A stretch of DNA of 64,000 bases from Dendrobium chrysotoxum (GCA_019925795.1 CM034308.1:930001-994000); one strand, 5' to 3'. Numbered from the stretch's first letter, positions 44,001 to 51,443 are shown. The notes: generated by a model from the letters alone, not told the origin. Program-made: numbers and translations.

Positions 44001-44823
44001 TCATATCTATACATCATGCGGCCTCAAAGGATCAAATTTCTAGCTTATTTACAGAGGGCCTCTCTCTATTGTGTCTTTGCCACCTCCGAGACAAATTGCT
44101 GCCCCTAACATTAGACCAACAATTCCAGGGGTGGTAATACAAATAACAGCTTCTTCTCCATATCAACACTGCATCAAATGACTGTACCAGCAGTCCTATC
44201 AATATAAGGACACTGCATAGTGCATTCCAAACCACAGCTTCAATCCCAGCCATTTCTTTCTAAAAAATTGTTACGTGTGTAAAGCCTCTCAGCTACATTT
44301 AATGTATATAAGCTCCCTACTGATTACATCGTTTTAATCAATGAAGAAAAGACTTCTGCTGCCTTTCTCCTGCTGTTGCATTTAATGTAGTATAGCTGCC
44401 ATTATCTTTCACTTTTTATGGAATTAAACTGGTATATAGTATCTCCAACATCTTTTACCTTTTGGTTGAAACACAGGACATGCTTTTTTTTCCCTCAATG
44501 TAACATTAAGATCAATAATCATATAACTTGGCATATTTTTGCCTCAAAGGAGGTTTAATAATGCTGCTCTAATTGGAGTCAAATTCACAATTCTTCATGT
44601 TACCCACTGAATTATTAAATAAACTACTCTTATATAATTCCAGTTTGTCGTCTTATGTTCCCGTAGAGTTGCTTTTTCACTACTTAATACCTTGCAGGCT
44701 CGGATGCCCGGTGGTGCTGATTTGTTTATCTGCTATGGAGGGGTTCTGCTTCGAGAAGCTGTTGCAGCCAAGGCTGATTGGGTGGTCCTTAGCTTTGAAG
44801 ACCTCTCAAATGCATTGAAATAG
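15845..44823 (+). CDS. PSP: Phosphoserine phosphatase, plastid type; seven coding exons
   Basis: This enzyme hydrolyses 3-phosphoserine to serine, the last step of the plastid phosphorylated serine pathway. Coding exons are 15845-16067, 16179-16311, 16391-16498, 16912-17005, 36747-36896, 36987-37040 and 44698-44823. All have GT-AG borders and compatible phases, giving 888 nt and 295 residues, the usual plant length. Residues 1 to about 70 are Ser/Arg-rich and lack a conserved domain, as in a transit peptide. The HAD-fold motifs are DVDST (D89 nucleophile, D91), S178 in LISGG, K227 in RSGGK, and GDGATD (D248, D252). The start is the first ATG, after an upstream splice acceptor. Introns 4 (19,741 bp) and 6 (7,657 bp) are swollen by transposons, yet no coding lesion is seen. 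Whether it is still expressed cannot be told from sequence. Confidence 0.95.
17134..17600. mobile_element. hAT-like MITE in PSP intron 4 (467 bp)
   Basis: The ends TTGGGGTGTAAGTGAG and (reverse complement of the right end) TAGGGTTGTACACGA are imperfect inverted repeats. They are flanked by the 8-bp near-duplication attctatg/attctttg. Inside, the word gctcgagctc recurs in both orientations around an AT-rich centre, with no coding capacity. Eight-bp target duplications are the hAT mark. The mismatch in the duplication suggests an older insertion. Confidence 0.6.
17601..18249 (+). other. PSP intron 4 DNA, nothing recognised
   Basis: This is AT-rich intron sequence between the hAT MITE and the old gypsy LTR. 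No repeat termini, RNA gene or coding remnant could be supported. Confidence 0.4.
18250..18900 (+). repeat. 5' LTR of the old gypsy element (limits approximate)
   Basis: The stretch aligns by eye with 31194-31640. Shared landmarks are atcagtca, gatgtggg/aatgtggg, gaattggg, agaagcagct, cattaaatg and gaccttctct, in the same order. Divergence is high, in keeping with an old insertion. The 3' limit is a guess because the other copy is cut short. Confidence 0.55.
19279..19560 (+). pseudogene. gag: gag remnant of the old gypsy element
   Basis: The frame contains a gag capsid-like segment (AKKLDSWVDHLETYFNLYG, then LKITSHALTW), which matches the conserved start of plant gypsy gag proteins. It ends at a stop at 19531-19533 where the family normally continues. 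The first ATG at 19279 follows a run of A and is probably not the original start. It is a broken fragment within PSP intron 4. Confidence 0.7.
20030..20105 (-). mobile_element. Short RTE LINE 3'-end fragment
   Basis: About 75 bp match the minus-strand LINE at 52895-52975 by eye, with common words such as ctttttaggt, tttcttaacataggt and tctactct. It lies within the old gypsy element. It is too short to classify further and could be a small independent insertion or debris. Confidence 0.5.
20690..20890 (+). pseudogene. RNase H remnant of the old gypsy element
   Basis: The frame reads EAPILALSNNYKFFE and, after a stop and a frame change, KLLQGAQKNYVTYNKHLLAV. These match the RT/RNase H junction and the conserved YxTYDxEL part of gypsy RNase H. 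The RT palm itself could not be found upstream, so it has been deleted or lost to mutation. Confidence 0.55.
21430..21634 (+). pseudogene. Integrase remnant of the old gypsy element, 5' half
   Basis: The frame reads FVMVDWFSKMIILI and later SLPWSIISKRD, matching the integrase core around its first and second catalytic aspartates (VVVDRFSKM and IVSDRD in the family). The reading stops exactly at the chromovirus LTR. It resumes at 30304 with FLTSLLKALRAMM and STTFYQQTNAVNQTMM, the next part of the same domain. The split falls on the second catalytic Asp codon. Confidence 0.75.
21635..23370 (+). repeat. 5' LTR of the chromovirus
   Basis: TG...CA ends, 1736 bp. It holds a poly-C run of about 30 at 22190-22217, strongly C-rich DNA around it, and alternating AATT-rich words. 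Proline-rich open frames here are low-complexity artefacts. It matches 28527-30303 closely apart from small indels. Confidence 0.92.
23374..23388 (+). other. Primer binding site, initiator tRNA-Met type
   Basis: The sequence tggtatcagagc complements the 3' end of plant initiator tRNA-Met, the usual primer of plant LTR elements. It lies three bases after the 5' LTR, which supports the LTR boundary. Confidence 0.9.
23855..28614 (+). pseudogene. gag-pol: Chromovirus gag-pol, broken
   Basis: The start is the ATG at 23855 (MDPEQIQATLD). Gag continues with a CCHC zinc knuckle (CYRCHGYGHIASQC, about 24844-24885), protease (IIDSGS near 25127), RT with a YFDD site near 26180, RNase H, integrase (zinc finger about 27190-27300, then the catalytic core) and a chromodomain-like end (RYLVQWTGKPETENMW, about 28375-28420). 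Lesions are a shift between about 24040 and 24130, TGA at 24228, a return shift before 24290, TAG at 25724, TAA at 26885, and a frame change near 27170. The frame crosses the 3' LTR border and ends 88 bp inside it at 28614. The remaining domains are well conserved, so loss of function is fairly recent. Confidence 0.9.
28527..30303 (+). repeat. 3' LTR of the chromovirus
   Basis: TG...CA ends, 1777 bp. Compared with the 5' copy it has a shorter C run (about 29080-29095) and an extra block of about 50 bp at 29160-29220, which duplicates the ctaaaatagaatttggtaatt segment. It also codes for the last 29 residues of pol. Confidence 0.92.
30304..31193 (+). pseudogene. Old gypsy element, integrase second half and tail
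   Basis: The integrase core resumes directly after the chromovirus target duplication (to about 30450) and is then eroded. Readable pieces are few and in mixed frames. The stretch ends at the purine tract taaagaggggg before the 3' LTR remnant. Nothing else is recognised in it. Confidence 0.6.
31194..31640 (+). repeat. 3' LTR remnant of the old gypsy element
   Basis: This is the same-strand, diverged partner of 18250-18900. It begins tataattggg after the purine tract, where a TG start has probably changed to TA. It is shorter than its partner and ends where unrelated DNA begins. Confidence 0.6.
31726..32541 (+). repeat. 408-bp tandem duplication, two copies
   Basis: Copy 1 is 31726-32133 and copy 2 is 32134-32541. 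They begin tacttactgagtttatc and differ at only a handful of bases by eye. Each includes a piece of gypsy integrase (HGIPEFIVSDLDKV). Each ends with gagct plus tgatgtagaac, the target site and first 11 bp of the neighbouring solo LTR. The duplication therefore appears to be younger than that LTR insertion. Confidence 0.9.
32455..34078 (+). pseudogene. Second degraded Ty3/gypsy integrase (Tekay/Del-like), split by a solo LTR
   Basis: The integrase reads LHGIPEFIVSDLDK up to REL at 32530, is interrupted by a solo LTR, and resumes at 33223 with FKMQ and then STTYHSQTDGQTKVVN in a shifted frame. From 33503 to 33808 an open frame gives the integrase C-terminal domain (VGDRVYLNIRPYKQRALA). After a stop come chromodomain-like remnants (about 33930-34065). 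Stops at 33390 and 33808 and several shifts make it a pseudogene. Chromoviruses of the Tekay/Del type have this arrangement. The RT part is absent. It lies in PSP intron 4. Confidence 0.78.
32531..33222 (-). mobile_element. Solo LTR (692 bp), minus orientation
   Basis: TG...CA ends are flanked by the 5-bp duplication gagct at 32526-32530 and 33223-33227. Removing the LTR and one gagct rejoins an integrase reading (REL with FKMQ), which confirms the borders. Read on the minus strand it begins TGATGGGGACATTAG and codes in frame for a tail (QRRGKRSTTTIESMYF) like that of the chromovirus LTR, so it belongs to a related family. No internal region remains, as expected after LTR-LTR recombination. 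Confidence 0.9.
34068..34560 (+). repeat. Probable 3' LTR start of the second gypsy element, with a 52-bp duplication
   Basis: The pol remnant ends at gaggagagtat, a purine-rich stretch, followed by TGATACGGCTGTGG, which looks like an LTR start. From 34151 a 52-bp unit beginning aagtttaaggggagatc is repeated once at 34203. The 3' limit is unclear and no second LTR copy was found in the window. Confidence 0.5.
34561..35395 (+). other. PSP intron 4 DNA, nothing recognised
   Basis: AT-rich sequence with short, unconvincing open frames on both strands. No repeat termini or coding remnant could be supported. Confidence 0.35.
35406..36124. mobile_element. Mutator-like foldback MITE (719 bp)
   Basis: The two halves are long inverted repeats of roughly 300 bp each. 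The left end gagtaaaagctcaaaatagt-type sequence matches the reverse complement of the right end (gagtgaagcttaaaatagtc) and the match continues through ttaactccaaag and aatatgagatta words. A perfect 10-bp duplication, gaatttattt, flanks it at 35396-35405 and 36125-36134. Long terminal repeats with 9-10-bp target duplications are typical of Mutator-like elements. There is no coding capacity. It lies in PSP intron 4. Confidence 0.88.
36135..36746 (+). other. 3' end of PSP intron 4
   Basis: AT-rich intron DNA ending in a T-rich tract and the gtgaag acceptor before exon 5. No transposon ends were seen; it is probably original intron sequence. Confidence 0.5.
36747..37040 (+). CDS. PSP: PSP exons 5 and 6
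   Basis: Exon 5 (36747-36896) encodes residues 187-236 with the RSGGK lysine motif. Exon 6 (36987-37040) encodes residues 237-254 with GDGATDLE. Both are whole numbers of codons, separated by a 90-bp intron. They sit alone between the 19.7-kb and 7.7-kb introns, so correct splicing depends on spanning both. Confidence 0.93.
37041..39627 (+). other. PSP intron 6, 5' part
   Basis: Mostly AT-rich intron DNA. Small open frames (for example 37079-37342 and 38176-38415) resemble no family and have no splice logic with PSP. No transposon termini were identified. Confidence 0.35.
39628..39975. repeat. 174-bp tandem duplication followed by poly-C and (CA)n
   Basis: Two near-identical copies start at 39628 and 39802 with ctaataatctcac. 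They are followed by a poly-C tract (about 39979-39993) and an acacacacatacac microsatellite. The few differences between copies indicate a recent local duplication within PSP intron 6. Confidence 0.85.
40110..40740 (-). repeat. Minus-strand gypsy LTR remnant with primer site
   Basis: On the plus strand gctttgatacca (about 40110-40121) is the reverse complement of tggtatcaaagc, a one-base variant of the initiator-tRNA primer site. Immediately beyond, tgtcacccccc at 40131 would be the LTR 3' end read on the minus strand, a pattern seen in Tekay/Del elements. The far LTR end is uncertain; 40740 is approximate. Confidence 0.5.
40744..40862. mobile_element. Truncated hAT-like MITE end
   Basis: The stretch taggggtgtcaatatttga, followed by gacccgacccg and gggtcgggttt, closely resembles the right terminus (reverse complemented) of the intact element at 47762-48378. 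No matching second end was found downstream, so it looks like a one-ended relic. Confidence 0.4.
40863..41599. other. PSP intron 6 DNA, nothing recognised
   Basis: AT-rich DNA with several short open frames on both strands that match no family. No termini or repeats could be supported. Confidence 0.3.
41600..42175. repeat. Degenerate ~141-bp tandem repeat, four copies
   Basis: A motif with ttgag-caacgacat-gtcc at its core recurs near 41633, 41773, 41915 and 42055, spacing 140-142 bp. The copies are strongly diverged but keep the same order of words (agtcc, accggacat, ttttg, cacttttgatc). It is an old tandem array in PSP intron 6. Confidence 0.6.
42176..43680. other. PSP intron 6, unassigned
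   Basis: No readable domain. Its position just upstream of a copia RNase H remnant suggests it may be the heavily decayed body of the same element, but I could read no RT motif in any frame. Confidence 0.3.
43685..44135 (+). pseudogene. Ty1/copia pol C-terminal remnant (RNase H)
   Basis: One frame reads LNAYFDLSWEGDPFNKKPTMG, a stop, then NAFLGKTHFSWCVKKQST and VEYHTFAVAVLDIIWLHHL, matching the copia RNase H (DADWAGDP, SKKQ and EAEYRA motifs). After a frame change it continues with AKYIEIGYHF and DQISSLFTEGLS, the usual C-terminal end of copia pol. It has at least one stop and one shift. It lies in PSP intron 6 in the same orientation as PSP. Confidence 0.8.
44136..44697 (+). other. Probable copia 3' LTR remnant and PSP intron 6 end
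   Basis: Directly after the copia pol end come ctcagctacatttaatg and a tataagct stretch, compatible with an LTR U3 region. A second gcatttaatgtag-type word follows near 44378. LTR limits are not visible. The last ~100 bp are T-rich and end in the cttgcag acceptor of PSP exon 7. Confidence 0.35.
44698..44823 (+). CDS. PSP: PSP exon 7 with stop codon
   Basis: It encodes residues 255-295 and the TAG at 44821-44823, including ARMPGGADLFICYGG and the conserved plant ending AAKADWVVLSFEDL. The phase matches exon 6. The open frame visible upstream of the exon (from 44573) is intron read-through. Confidence 0.93.
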   Translation, partial: ARMPGGADLFICYGGVLLREAVAAKADWVVLSFEDLSNALK

Positions 44824-45530
44824 ATTTGTATCACTTGCAGTGTTCTTCTGATGTTATATTTTTAACGTCTCCAGTTTATTAATAATTTTTTAATGGACAT
44901 AATATTTCATGTACTGAGTAATTATTGAAGTTGTCCATATTTTCTGCTCAGCTTTTGGACAATTTGAAACAAATAAAATACCATAAATTTGCCATCACTT
45001 TCTTTTAATTTCTGCTTTATTAATGCCTTCCATGATATCTTCAAAATTTTAAATAATGAAAATTTTTTATATCGTGATAATTAAAATGCAATGCAAATAG
45101 AGGGAGGGGATATTCTGTGTTTTGCACTTTTGTATTGTATGAAATATTTTGCATGCGAGGACATGTGAACAAATATTTAATTCTAATGGCCTGTAGAAAC
45201 TACTTTTGGCCGGTTATACACAAATACTCCTGATACTTCGAGGTCGGCTATTGTAGAATAAATTTCTGGCCAAGTGTCGGACAGTTCTTGCATGCTTATC
45301 TTGCAATTGTCATTGTATCTGGTATTGCTGTGCTGCTTCTAACATTCTTAGCAGAAGGCAATATTTGCTCCTCCCCTTATACGTTGCACTTGAATTACAA
45401 GGATCTGCAGAGGTGTTTGTGGCTCGGTTCTTTATTTAAATGGAATAAGGCCTGCTTTTGTGTGATGCACCTGTGGTTTTTTTTTTTCAATCATCAGCGG
45501 CCATGCAGAAATCAAATGTTGCAATATTCG
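44824..45530 (+). terminator. PSP 3' untranslated region and intergenic DNA
   Basis: A canonical AATAAA at 44972-44977 lies about 150 bp after the stop and is a good candidate poly(A) signal. Further downstream the DNA is AT-rich; open frames at 45288-45646 match no family. The actual cleavage site cannot be placed. Confidence 0.5.
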
Positions 45531-46769
45531 TGATGCGTCACCAAAAAATCGCCTTGATCGGACACGGATCTCAAGGCATATTTAAGTTGGAAACTTTCGA
45601 AATTAAATTTGAGATCATTCAAAATCTTATTTCAATAAACTTATAATCAAATTGAATGTGTCAAAGATATGAACTCAATGACATCAAATTCAGTCCAATC
45701 CGAGCCCAAATGGGATCGAATCAAGGGACCGAATCACATTTGGAAGGTTTAAAGCATAAATCGGATTATCAAATGATGTCCAAATATAACATGCTTATAG
45801 TTGAATCGAGTGGCTAGACGAGATGAATCCAACGAGCCCAGGATCGCTTAATTCTGACATCATTTGGGCACATAAATGCTTGAAAAATACTCTATGATCT
45901 AAGGGATCAATATGGGTTGTCTGATGGAGCACTCTGAATTTGTCCCAGATTTTCTCCATATTTACGGGGCATGACACTCTCAAAAATCTATAAATAAATC
46001 TCCATTTCCCACATAAAAGGGGCTTGGAGCCTTTGGCTCGAGATGAGAGAGAGCTCTAAGGTTTCAAGGATCTTAGAGTTCTACCTAAGCACCACCTCTG
46101 GCGAACTTCTACCGGTCTAGCGCCCGACCGCCTACTGTCATTGGACCACCTCCCATCCGCCGACAATCGCCGGACCTCCTCCCGTCTGTCGACAGCCGCC
46201 GGACCTCAGCCTGAATGTCGACCGCCGCCGAACCTCAGCCTGTCTACCGACCATCCACCAAACTAACGCCCGACCATGATCGGACCACCGTCGCTCGCTG
46301 ACTATGGTCCCTCCGACCACCAACACCGGCTGACTATGGTCCCAACTGACCTCCATCGCATGTCGACTACGGTCTCTCCGGCTTCCATCACCCGCAACTA
46401 CGGTCCCTCCGGCCTTAGTCGCCTGCCGACTACGGTCTCTCCAGCCTCCTTCGCCTATCGACTACGGTCATACCGACTAAACCATGCCAACACTCTCTTG
46501 AGAATAACTCTCATATCACTTGATTTTTTCAACCCCACCATATAATGTACTTTGTAATCAACTAGATCAACTACAAGCACTAGTTGATTCATTTCAACTA
46601 GGCTAGACCCCGTTGTTTTTATCCCTTTTTAAGATTTTTCATGTAAAAATTATTGTGTCTCTTGTGACTCTCACACCCCTCACTTTATCTGTATGTGTGT
46701 TGGATCTTCGTTCAAAGCTAAGACATTAAACTCTTTATCTCTCTACTGCCGTAAATTTTTTTGTGCGCA
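45531..46769 (+). repeat. Probable solo LTR
   Basis: It starts tgatgcgtcacc and may end at gtgcgca (46763-46769). Inside there is a TATA-like ctataaataaat near 45987, a short leader-like section and then a GC-rich minisatellite, an arrangement that suits an LTR. There is no coding domain next to it. No clear target duplication was seen, so both the call and the limits are tentative. Confidence 0.4.
46300..46490. repeat. GC-rich minisatellite, unit 31-33 bp, about six copies
   Basis: Units begin with gactacggtc or a variant at 46300, 46332, 46365, 46396, 46428 and 46460. The unit also carries tccgcc/ctccgg words, and decayed copies extend upstream to about 46130. It explains the open frames seen on both strands here. 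Confidence 0.75.
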
Positions 46770-47761
46770 ATAATTTGTTGCAAAAAGCAATCTATGCTCA
46801 TGTTGTCATTTGTAAAAATATATTCAGCAAGTGGGGAAGTTATAACAGTTGATAGATTTATGAATATTACAATATTTAGTGTTAATGATGTATGAGATGG
46901 TTGAAAAATATATTCATTTAGAAATACGAAGTTATTGACCCTTGTCCATTAATTTAAGCCTTTGAAACTCTAACCTGACTTTAGATCACTCCTTAATAAG
47001 TGGTATTGGAGCATAGTATTTTTCTGTGATGAAATGTTTCGTTCAATTTAAAACTTCCACGATATTTGATTGATTGTACATTGTGCAAAATTTACGAGTG
47101 GAGATTTTCATAATGAATCCACATGGTTTAGTGAGCTTTTGGTGAATAATATTTAATAGAACTTTTATTTGAGGGGATGTTTGATGTGGAGAGCTCTTAT
47201 GTGAAACTTTAAGTTCAGTGTCATTGAATTGTTGAAAAATATATTCGTATACAAATACTTGTTGGCTTTCGACATTTATTGGCTTATTTTTTTACGGGAA
47301 AATTGAGTTTGCATTTTGTGTCCAAACTTCTATTCTTAGTTGGGTAACTCGCACATTTAGTTTATTCTTATACTCAAAAGTTCATTTCGAATAAACTTAT
47401 CTCCAGAGTTTCTTTTATTAAATTTTATTGAATATTTAAAAGAAGTTAAATGCAATTTAAATAAATCACTATATTAAAGAATATAATAAATGCATATCAA
47501 TTATTCAATGATTTAAATAACAATATTGAACATATAAATAAATTGAAATTCATATCATAGAGCAGTTCATATCGCATTTCTCTGACCCAGACAAAACCTC
47601 AAAGGATTCTGACCCCTTATGACTCTCTTTTTGTACTTATAGTATTAGAACATATCACATATTCATGTCTTAGCCAAAATCTCAAAGGATTATGGCCCCT
47701 TAAAGCTCCCAATAATTCCCTGATATAGACAGAATCTCAGAGTATTATGGCCCCTTATAAT
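46770..47761. other. AT-rich DNA, nothing recognised
   Basis: No gene or transposon end is supported. The phrase gttgaaaaatatattc occurs near 46900 and 47230, and agaatctcagagtattatggcccctta-like words recur near 47590-47760, suggesting old local duplications. Confidence 0.3.
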
Positions 47762-48378
47762 TAGGGGTATCAAAATTAGGTCGCGAGTCGGATTAGGGTT
47801 GAACCCGATATTGACCTGCCATTAGTTGACACGACCCGAACTTGACCCATTTTTACAGACGAGTCAGAAATGTCTACTCGGATCTGACCCATCAAGTTTC
47901 CAGGTTGACCTGACCCGACATGAAATATCGTCGAAGGAGGAGGTGTCATCGTCATCGTCGAAGGAGTCCGGGTTATCATCGTCGAAGGCATTGTCATGTT
48001 TGAAGGAGGTCGGGTTATCATCGTCGAAGGAGGCATCGTCTCATTGAAGGAGGCCGAATTTTTATCGCCAAATGCGACGTCGTCGTTGAAGGAGGATATC
48101 ATGACTTCCGAGCCCCAATAGGAGGTTGTCGTCGAACTAGTCGTCGCTGTGGAAGGAGGCATAATTATCGAAGAAGGAGGCCGGTTAGGGCTTGCGGGCG
48201 AAACTGTCGAACTGAGATGCGAGTTGATCTAGGTTAGCGGGTTGACTCGGACCCAACCCATTTTTTCAAATAGGTCGAATCCTGGAACCTGAACCCGACC
48301 AGTTCGCGAAACGAGTTGACCCTAGCCCAGAATTTTTGGGTCGGGTTTTAGAGTTGTGTCAAATATTGACACCTCCTA
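47762..48378. mobile_element. hAT MITE (617 bp) with internal short repeats
   Basis: The left end TAGGGGTATCAAAATTAGG pairs with the right end, whose reverse complement is TAGGAGGTGTCAATATTTG. The 8-bp near-duplication cttataat/cttataac flanks it. Between about 47930 and 48180 the word cgtcgaaggagg recurs many times at uneven spacing, producing a Thr/Pro/Ser-rich minus-strand open frame that is not a gene. The ends carry gggtcggg/cccgaccc words. It has no transposase. Confidence 0.75.
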
Positions 48379-48386
48379 CTTATAAC

Positions 48387-48869
48387 TCCCAGCATATATT
48401 ATTTAATTATGTATGCACATTTTTTATCATATTATAATAGTTAAAGCGTAATTGAGCATGTGTCAGAATTGTATAGTTTTCTCTAATGATATGCAACAGA
48501 AAACCCTACTAGACAAAAATACATATTTTTAAAAAATAACCAAATTACCATAGATTGTGTAAACATAATATTTTAAGACATTTATTATACTACAATATTA
48601 TTTTTTAACATCTAGATAATTTTCTATTTAATAAAAATCCCATGATTTAAAAAACCTTTATTGTAAAATTTTTAGAAAATATTCAAAATGTTCGTAATCT
48701 CATTCTCTATAACATATAAAAAGTTACACAGTGAAAATTATACTAGTGCAAAGGTATCTGCATTTTTCGCTAATGAAAATAGAAATTTGATTAAAAAATT
48801 AAATAAAAATTTTGTATTTTTGAAATTTGAGATATGCATAATGTGACCTACCTCGATCCGGATAACTTT
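48387..48869. other. AT-rich DNA, nothing recognised
   Basis: Very AT-rich with A and T runs and no readable frame. It separates a hAT MITE from the minus-strand gypsy remnant. Confidence 0.3.
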
Positions 48870-49690
48870 CTGAACTGGGCTAACGACTGAAAATGACCCG
48901 AAGCGAATGAAAACCTTCTTCCTCCCTAAATTCTCTTGTTACGGCTTTTTCCAATTGGGTCTGAACAGGTTAATCCAGATGTTGAACCTGCAGGTGTCAC
49001 AAAACCCATAGCAAAATCCATCATCATCGCTTCCCCTTTCCACTTAGGGATAAGTAATGACTGCAAAAAATCGCCCGGTCGTTGATGCTTTGCCTTCACC
49101 AACTAACAGGCCTCACATTTTCAAACAAACACTGTTATATTCTTCTTCAATACAACCACTAAAATATACCTTTCAAATCTCCGTACATATTGTTGCTTCA
49201 TGGATAAATAGTATTTCCTGAATAATGTGCCTCATATATGATCTCATATATCAGTCCACCAATAGAAGGAACTCATAATCTATCTTTGCAGAAAATGATA
49301 CCGAAATCATATAAGGAAAGTTCAGATCTTTTACCATCCTTAATCTAATCACTTAACTTCAGATAGTCTCCATCTAACTTTTAAGCTTCCTGAATTCTTT
49401 TTTATAAAGTAAGCTGAATAATCATCTGAGCTAACAAATTTGGAGCCATATCAACTGATACTACCTTTATCTTCAGCTTCTCTAAATCTTAAATAAGTGA
49501 GTCTACAGATGTAAGCAATGAAGAGAAGTACCAGATGATTTCTATTCAAAGCATATGCTACCACATTCGTCTTACTAGGTTGATATTGAATAGACAAATC
49601 ATAATCCTTGATTATCTCTAGCTACATTCTTTATCTCAAATTTAGATCCCTTTGCATAAAATAGCCTATTTTATTTAGAAACTTTTGGTG
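48870..49690 (-). pseudogene. Degraded Ty3/gypsy pol fragment (RNase H end to integrase start)
   Basis: Read on the minus strand, about 49630-49530 gives IIKDYDLSIQYQPSKTNVVA, the RNase H end of Tekay-type elements. About 49120-48980 gives KCEAC and LVKAKHQRPGDFLQ, then MMMDFAMGFVTP, which is the integrase zinc finger and the start of the core. Stops and shifts break the frame throughout. It may belong to the same insertion as the minus-strand LTR remnant in PSP intron 6, but this is not shown. Confidence 0.75.
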
Positions 49691-49720
49691 AAATCGATTT
49701 GTAAAATGAATACCTAGCGG

Positions 49721-50287
49721 TAGGGCTGCAAACGAACCTAGCCGAGTCGAGTATGTGAGTGTTCATGTTTGAGTTCGTTTATCATTAGCTTGTTCAAGTT
49801 TGGTTCGTGTTTGATTCGAGCTTTATTTTTTGTGTTCATGTTTGGTTCATTTAATTTAAGGGTGTTCATGTTTAATTCATGTTTAATTCGTTTAGTGCTC
49901 ATCGAGTTTTAAACAAACAAGCCTTAACGAGCTATGTTCGTGAACATATTTAGCAAACAATAATATGAAATTAGCCTTCCACCATTCTAAGCAATCAAAA
50001 TGAACTACTGGATTTTCTTCCTTAATGAACTACTGAATGTCACAGTCAGCCTCACGAATCGAGCTTTTATCAAGCTTAATGTCGAGCTTGTTCATGAACT
50101 TCAAATGATTTTGTTCGTGAACATAAATGAACTGAACACATTAATGTTCAAGCTTGTTTATTTAAGGATCGAGCATTTAAAATGTTGTTCAAGTTTGTTT
50201 GTTTAGTTAGTTAAACGATCACAAACGAGCTTTAATCGAACCGAGCATCGAGTAGCTCGTCGAACGTTTGGTTCACTTGCAGCCCTA
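49721..50287. mobile_element. hAT MITE (567 bp)
   Basis: The left end TAGGGCTGCAAACGAACC and the reverse complement of the right end, TAGGGCTGCAAGTGAACC, are inverted repeats. A perfect 8-bp target duplication, cctagcgg, flanks it at 49713-49720 and 50288-50295. The inside is built of ttcatgttt and gttcgttta words with no transposase. The perfect duplication argues for a fairly young insertion, next to the older gypsy remnant. Confidence 0.9.
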
Positions 50288-50295
50288 CCTAGCGG

Positions 50296-51105
50296 TCTCA
50301 AACCCCCTCCCCCCCACTTGTACCGACAGGTGTCAATTTCTTAAAAAATTTCACTAGTGCCCAAGAATTTTGAAAATTAGTGAAACTAAAATAGAACAAT
50401 ATATATGTTATGGTGAAGAAAATTTCTGATTTAGACTTATAATGACTCCCAGAATAATTTTTGATTGTTATAGATAAAAATATCTTTTTCAAAATTTTGA
50501 GTTATAACAGCTAACGGGAGTGGCTCCTGTTCAAAAAAATTCATCCAAAGCATGAAAATACAGAGGTGGAGCAGCGTGCCGTGTGCGTCTTGGCTTGAGG
50601 CAGATGAGGCGGATCAATTGAATAGCCGAAATAATTAGGGCAAATACACCTACTTTAAAAGAAAATCTGGCATGAGAAATAACTCTGCCCTTAATTGTAG
50701 GTTGAGCTACAATGGCCATTAACATAGGTGAACTTCCAGGAAAGAGCTCCCAAATCCATTAACACCTGCTGTGAGAGTATTCTTCACTTGATTCTTTAGT
50801 AAAAAAAAAGTAAGTCTTCACGTGGACAATGATTTGTCCACATAATATGCAAATCACCATTCATGTTTTGATTTGTATGCTGTTTTAAAATTTTAATTAT
50901 TCTCTCTTAATTTTCAATAATTAATTTTAAAATAATATTAAAAAAATCTATGAATTCATGGACCTCAAATATATTAACTATTCATAAGTTTATTTGCAGA
51001 GGGTTGGATTATCCCTTCGAATATTATGAGTTATGTATGTTATTGGGTGCCAATAATTTCCATACTACACAAATTTCCAAACAAAAACCAAAATCCCAGT
51101 CTCTA
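50296..51105. other. Unassigned DNA
   Basis: A short poly-C tract (about 50306-50316) follows the hAT element. No gene, RNA gene or repeat terminus is supported in the rest. Confidence 0.3.
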
Positions 51106-51443
51106 GAGAAATTATTACGTGCGAACATTGGATCAGAGCTACGTCCGAACTCTAATAAAAATATGACGCGTGAACTAGTGTATTATTAGGTGTTACTGTG
51201 TATTGGTGTATATTAGCTGGGTATTGATGAGTATTAGTGGTGTATTGGCGTGTATTAACTATTTATTAGCTAATACATAATCATACACAGCTAATACATA
51301 CCAATACACAATAATATACAGCTAATACATACTAATACACATAAATACATAATAATACCTTATAGTACACTAGTCAAAGCATCATATTTTCATTGGAGTC
51401 CAAACGTAGCTCTACATTCGATGTCTGCATGTAGTAATTTCTC
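51106..51443. mobile_element. Foldback MITE (338 bp), superfamily undecided
   Basis: The left arm gagaaattattacgtgcg and the right arm's reverse complement gagaaattactacatgc match, and pairing continues through gagctacgt, aatatgacg and actagtgta words for about 90 bp. The centre is a run of degenerate gtattag/ctaatac units on both strands, so the whole element can form a long hairpin. No convincing target duplication was found. Confidence 0.7.

Noticed and set aside
46138..46545. Opposite open frames of 72 and 89 codons
   Set aside because: Both follow from the GC-rich 31-33-bp minisatellite.
47776..48162. 128-codon Thr/Pro/Ser-rich minus-strand frame
   Set aside because: It lies wholly inside a hAT MITE and is produced by the repeated cgtcgaagg word.
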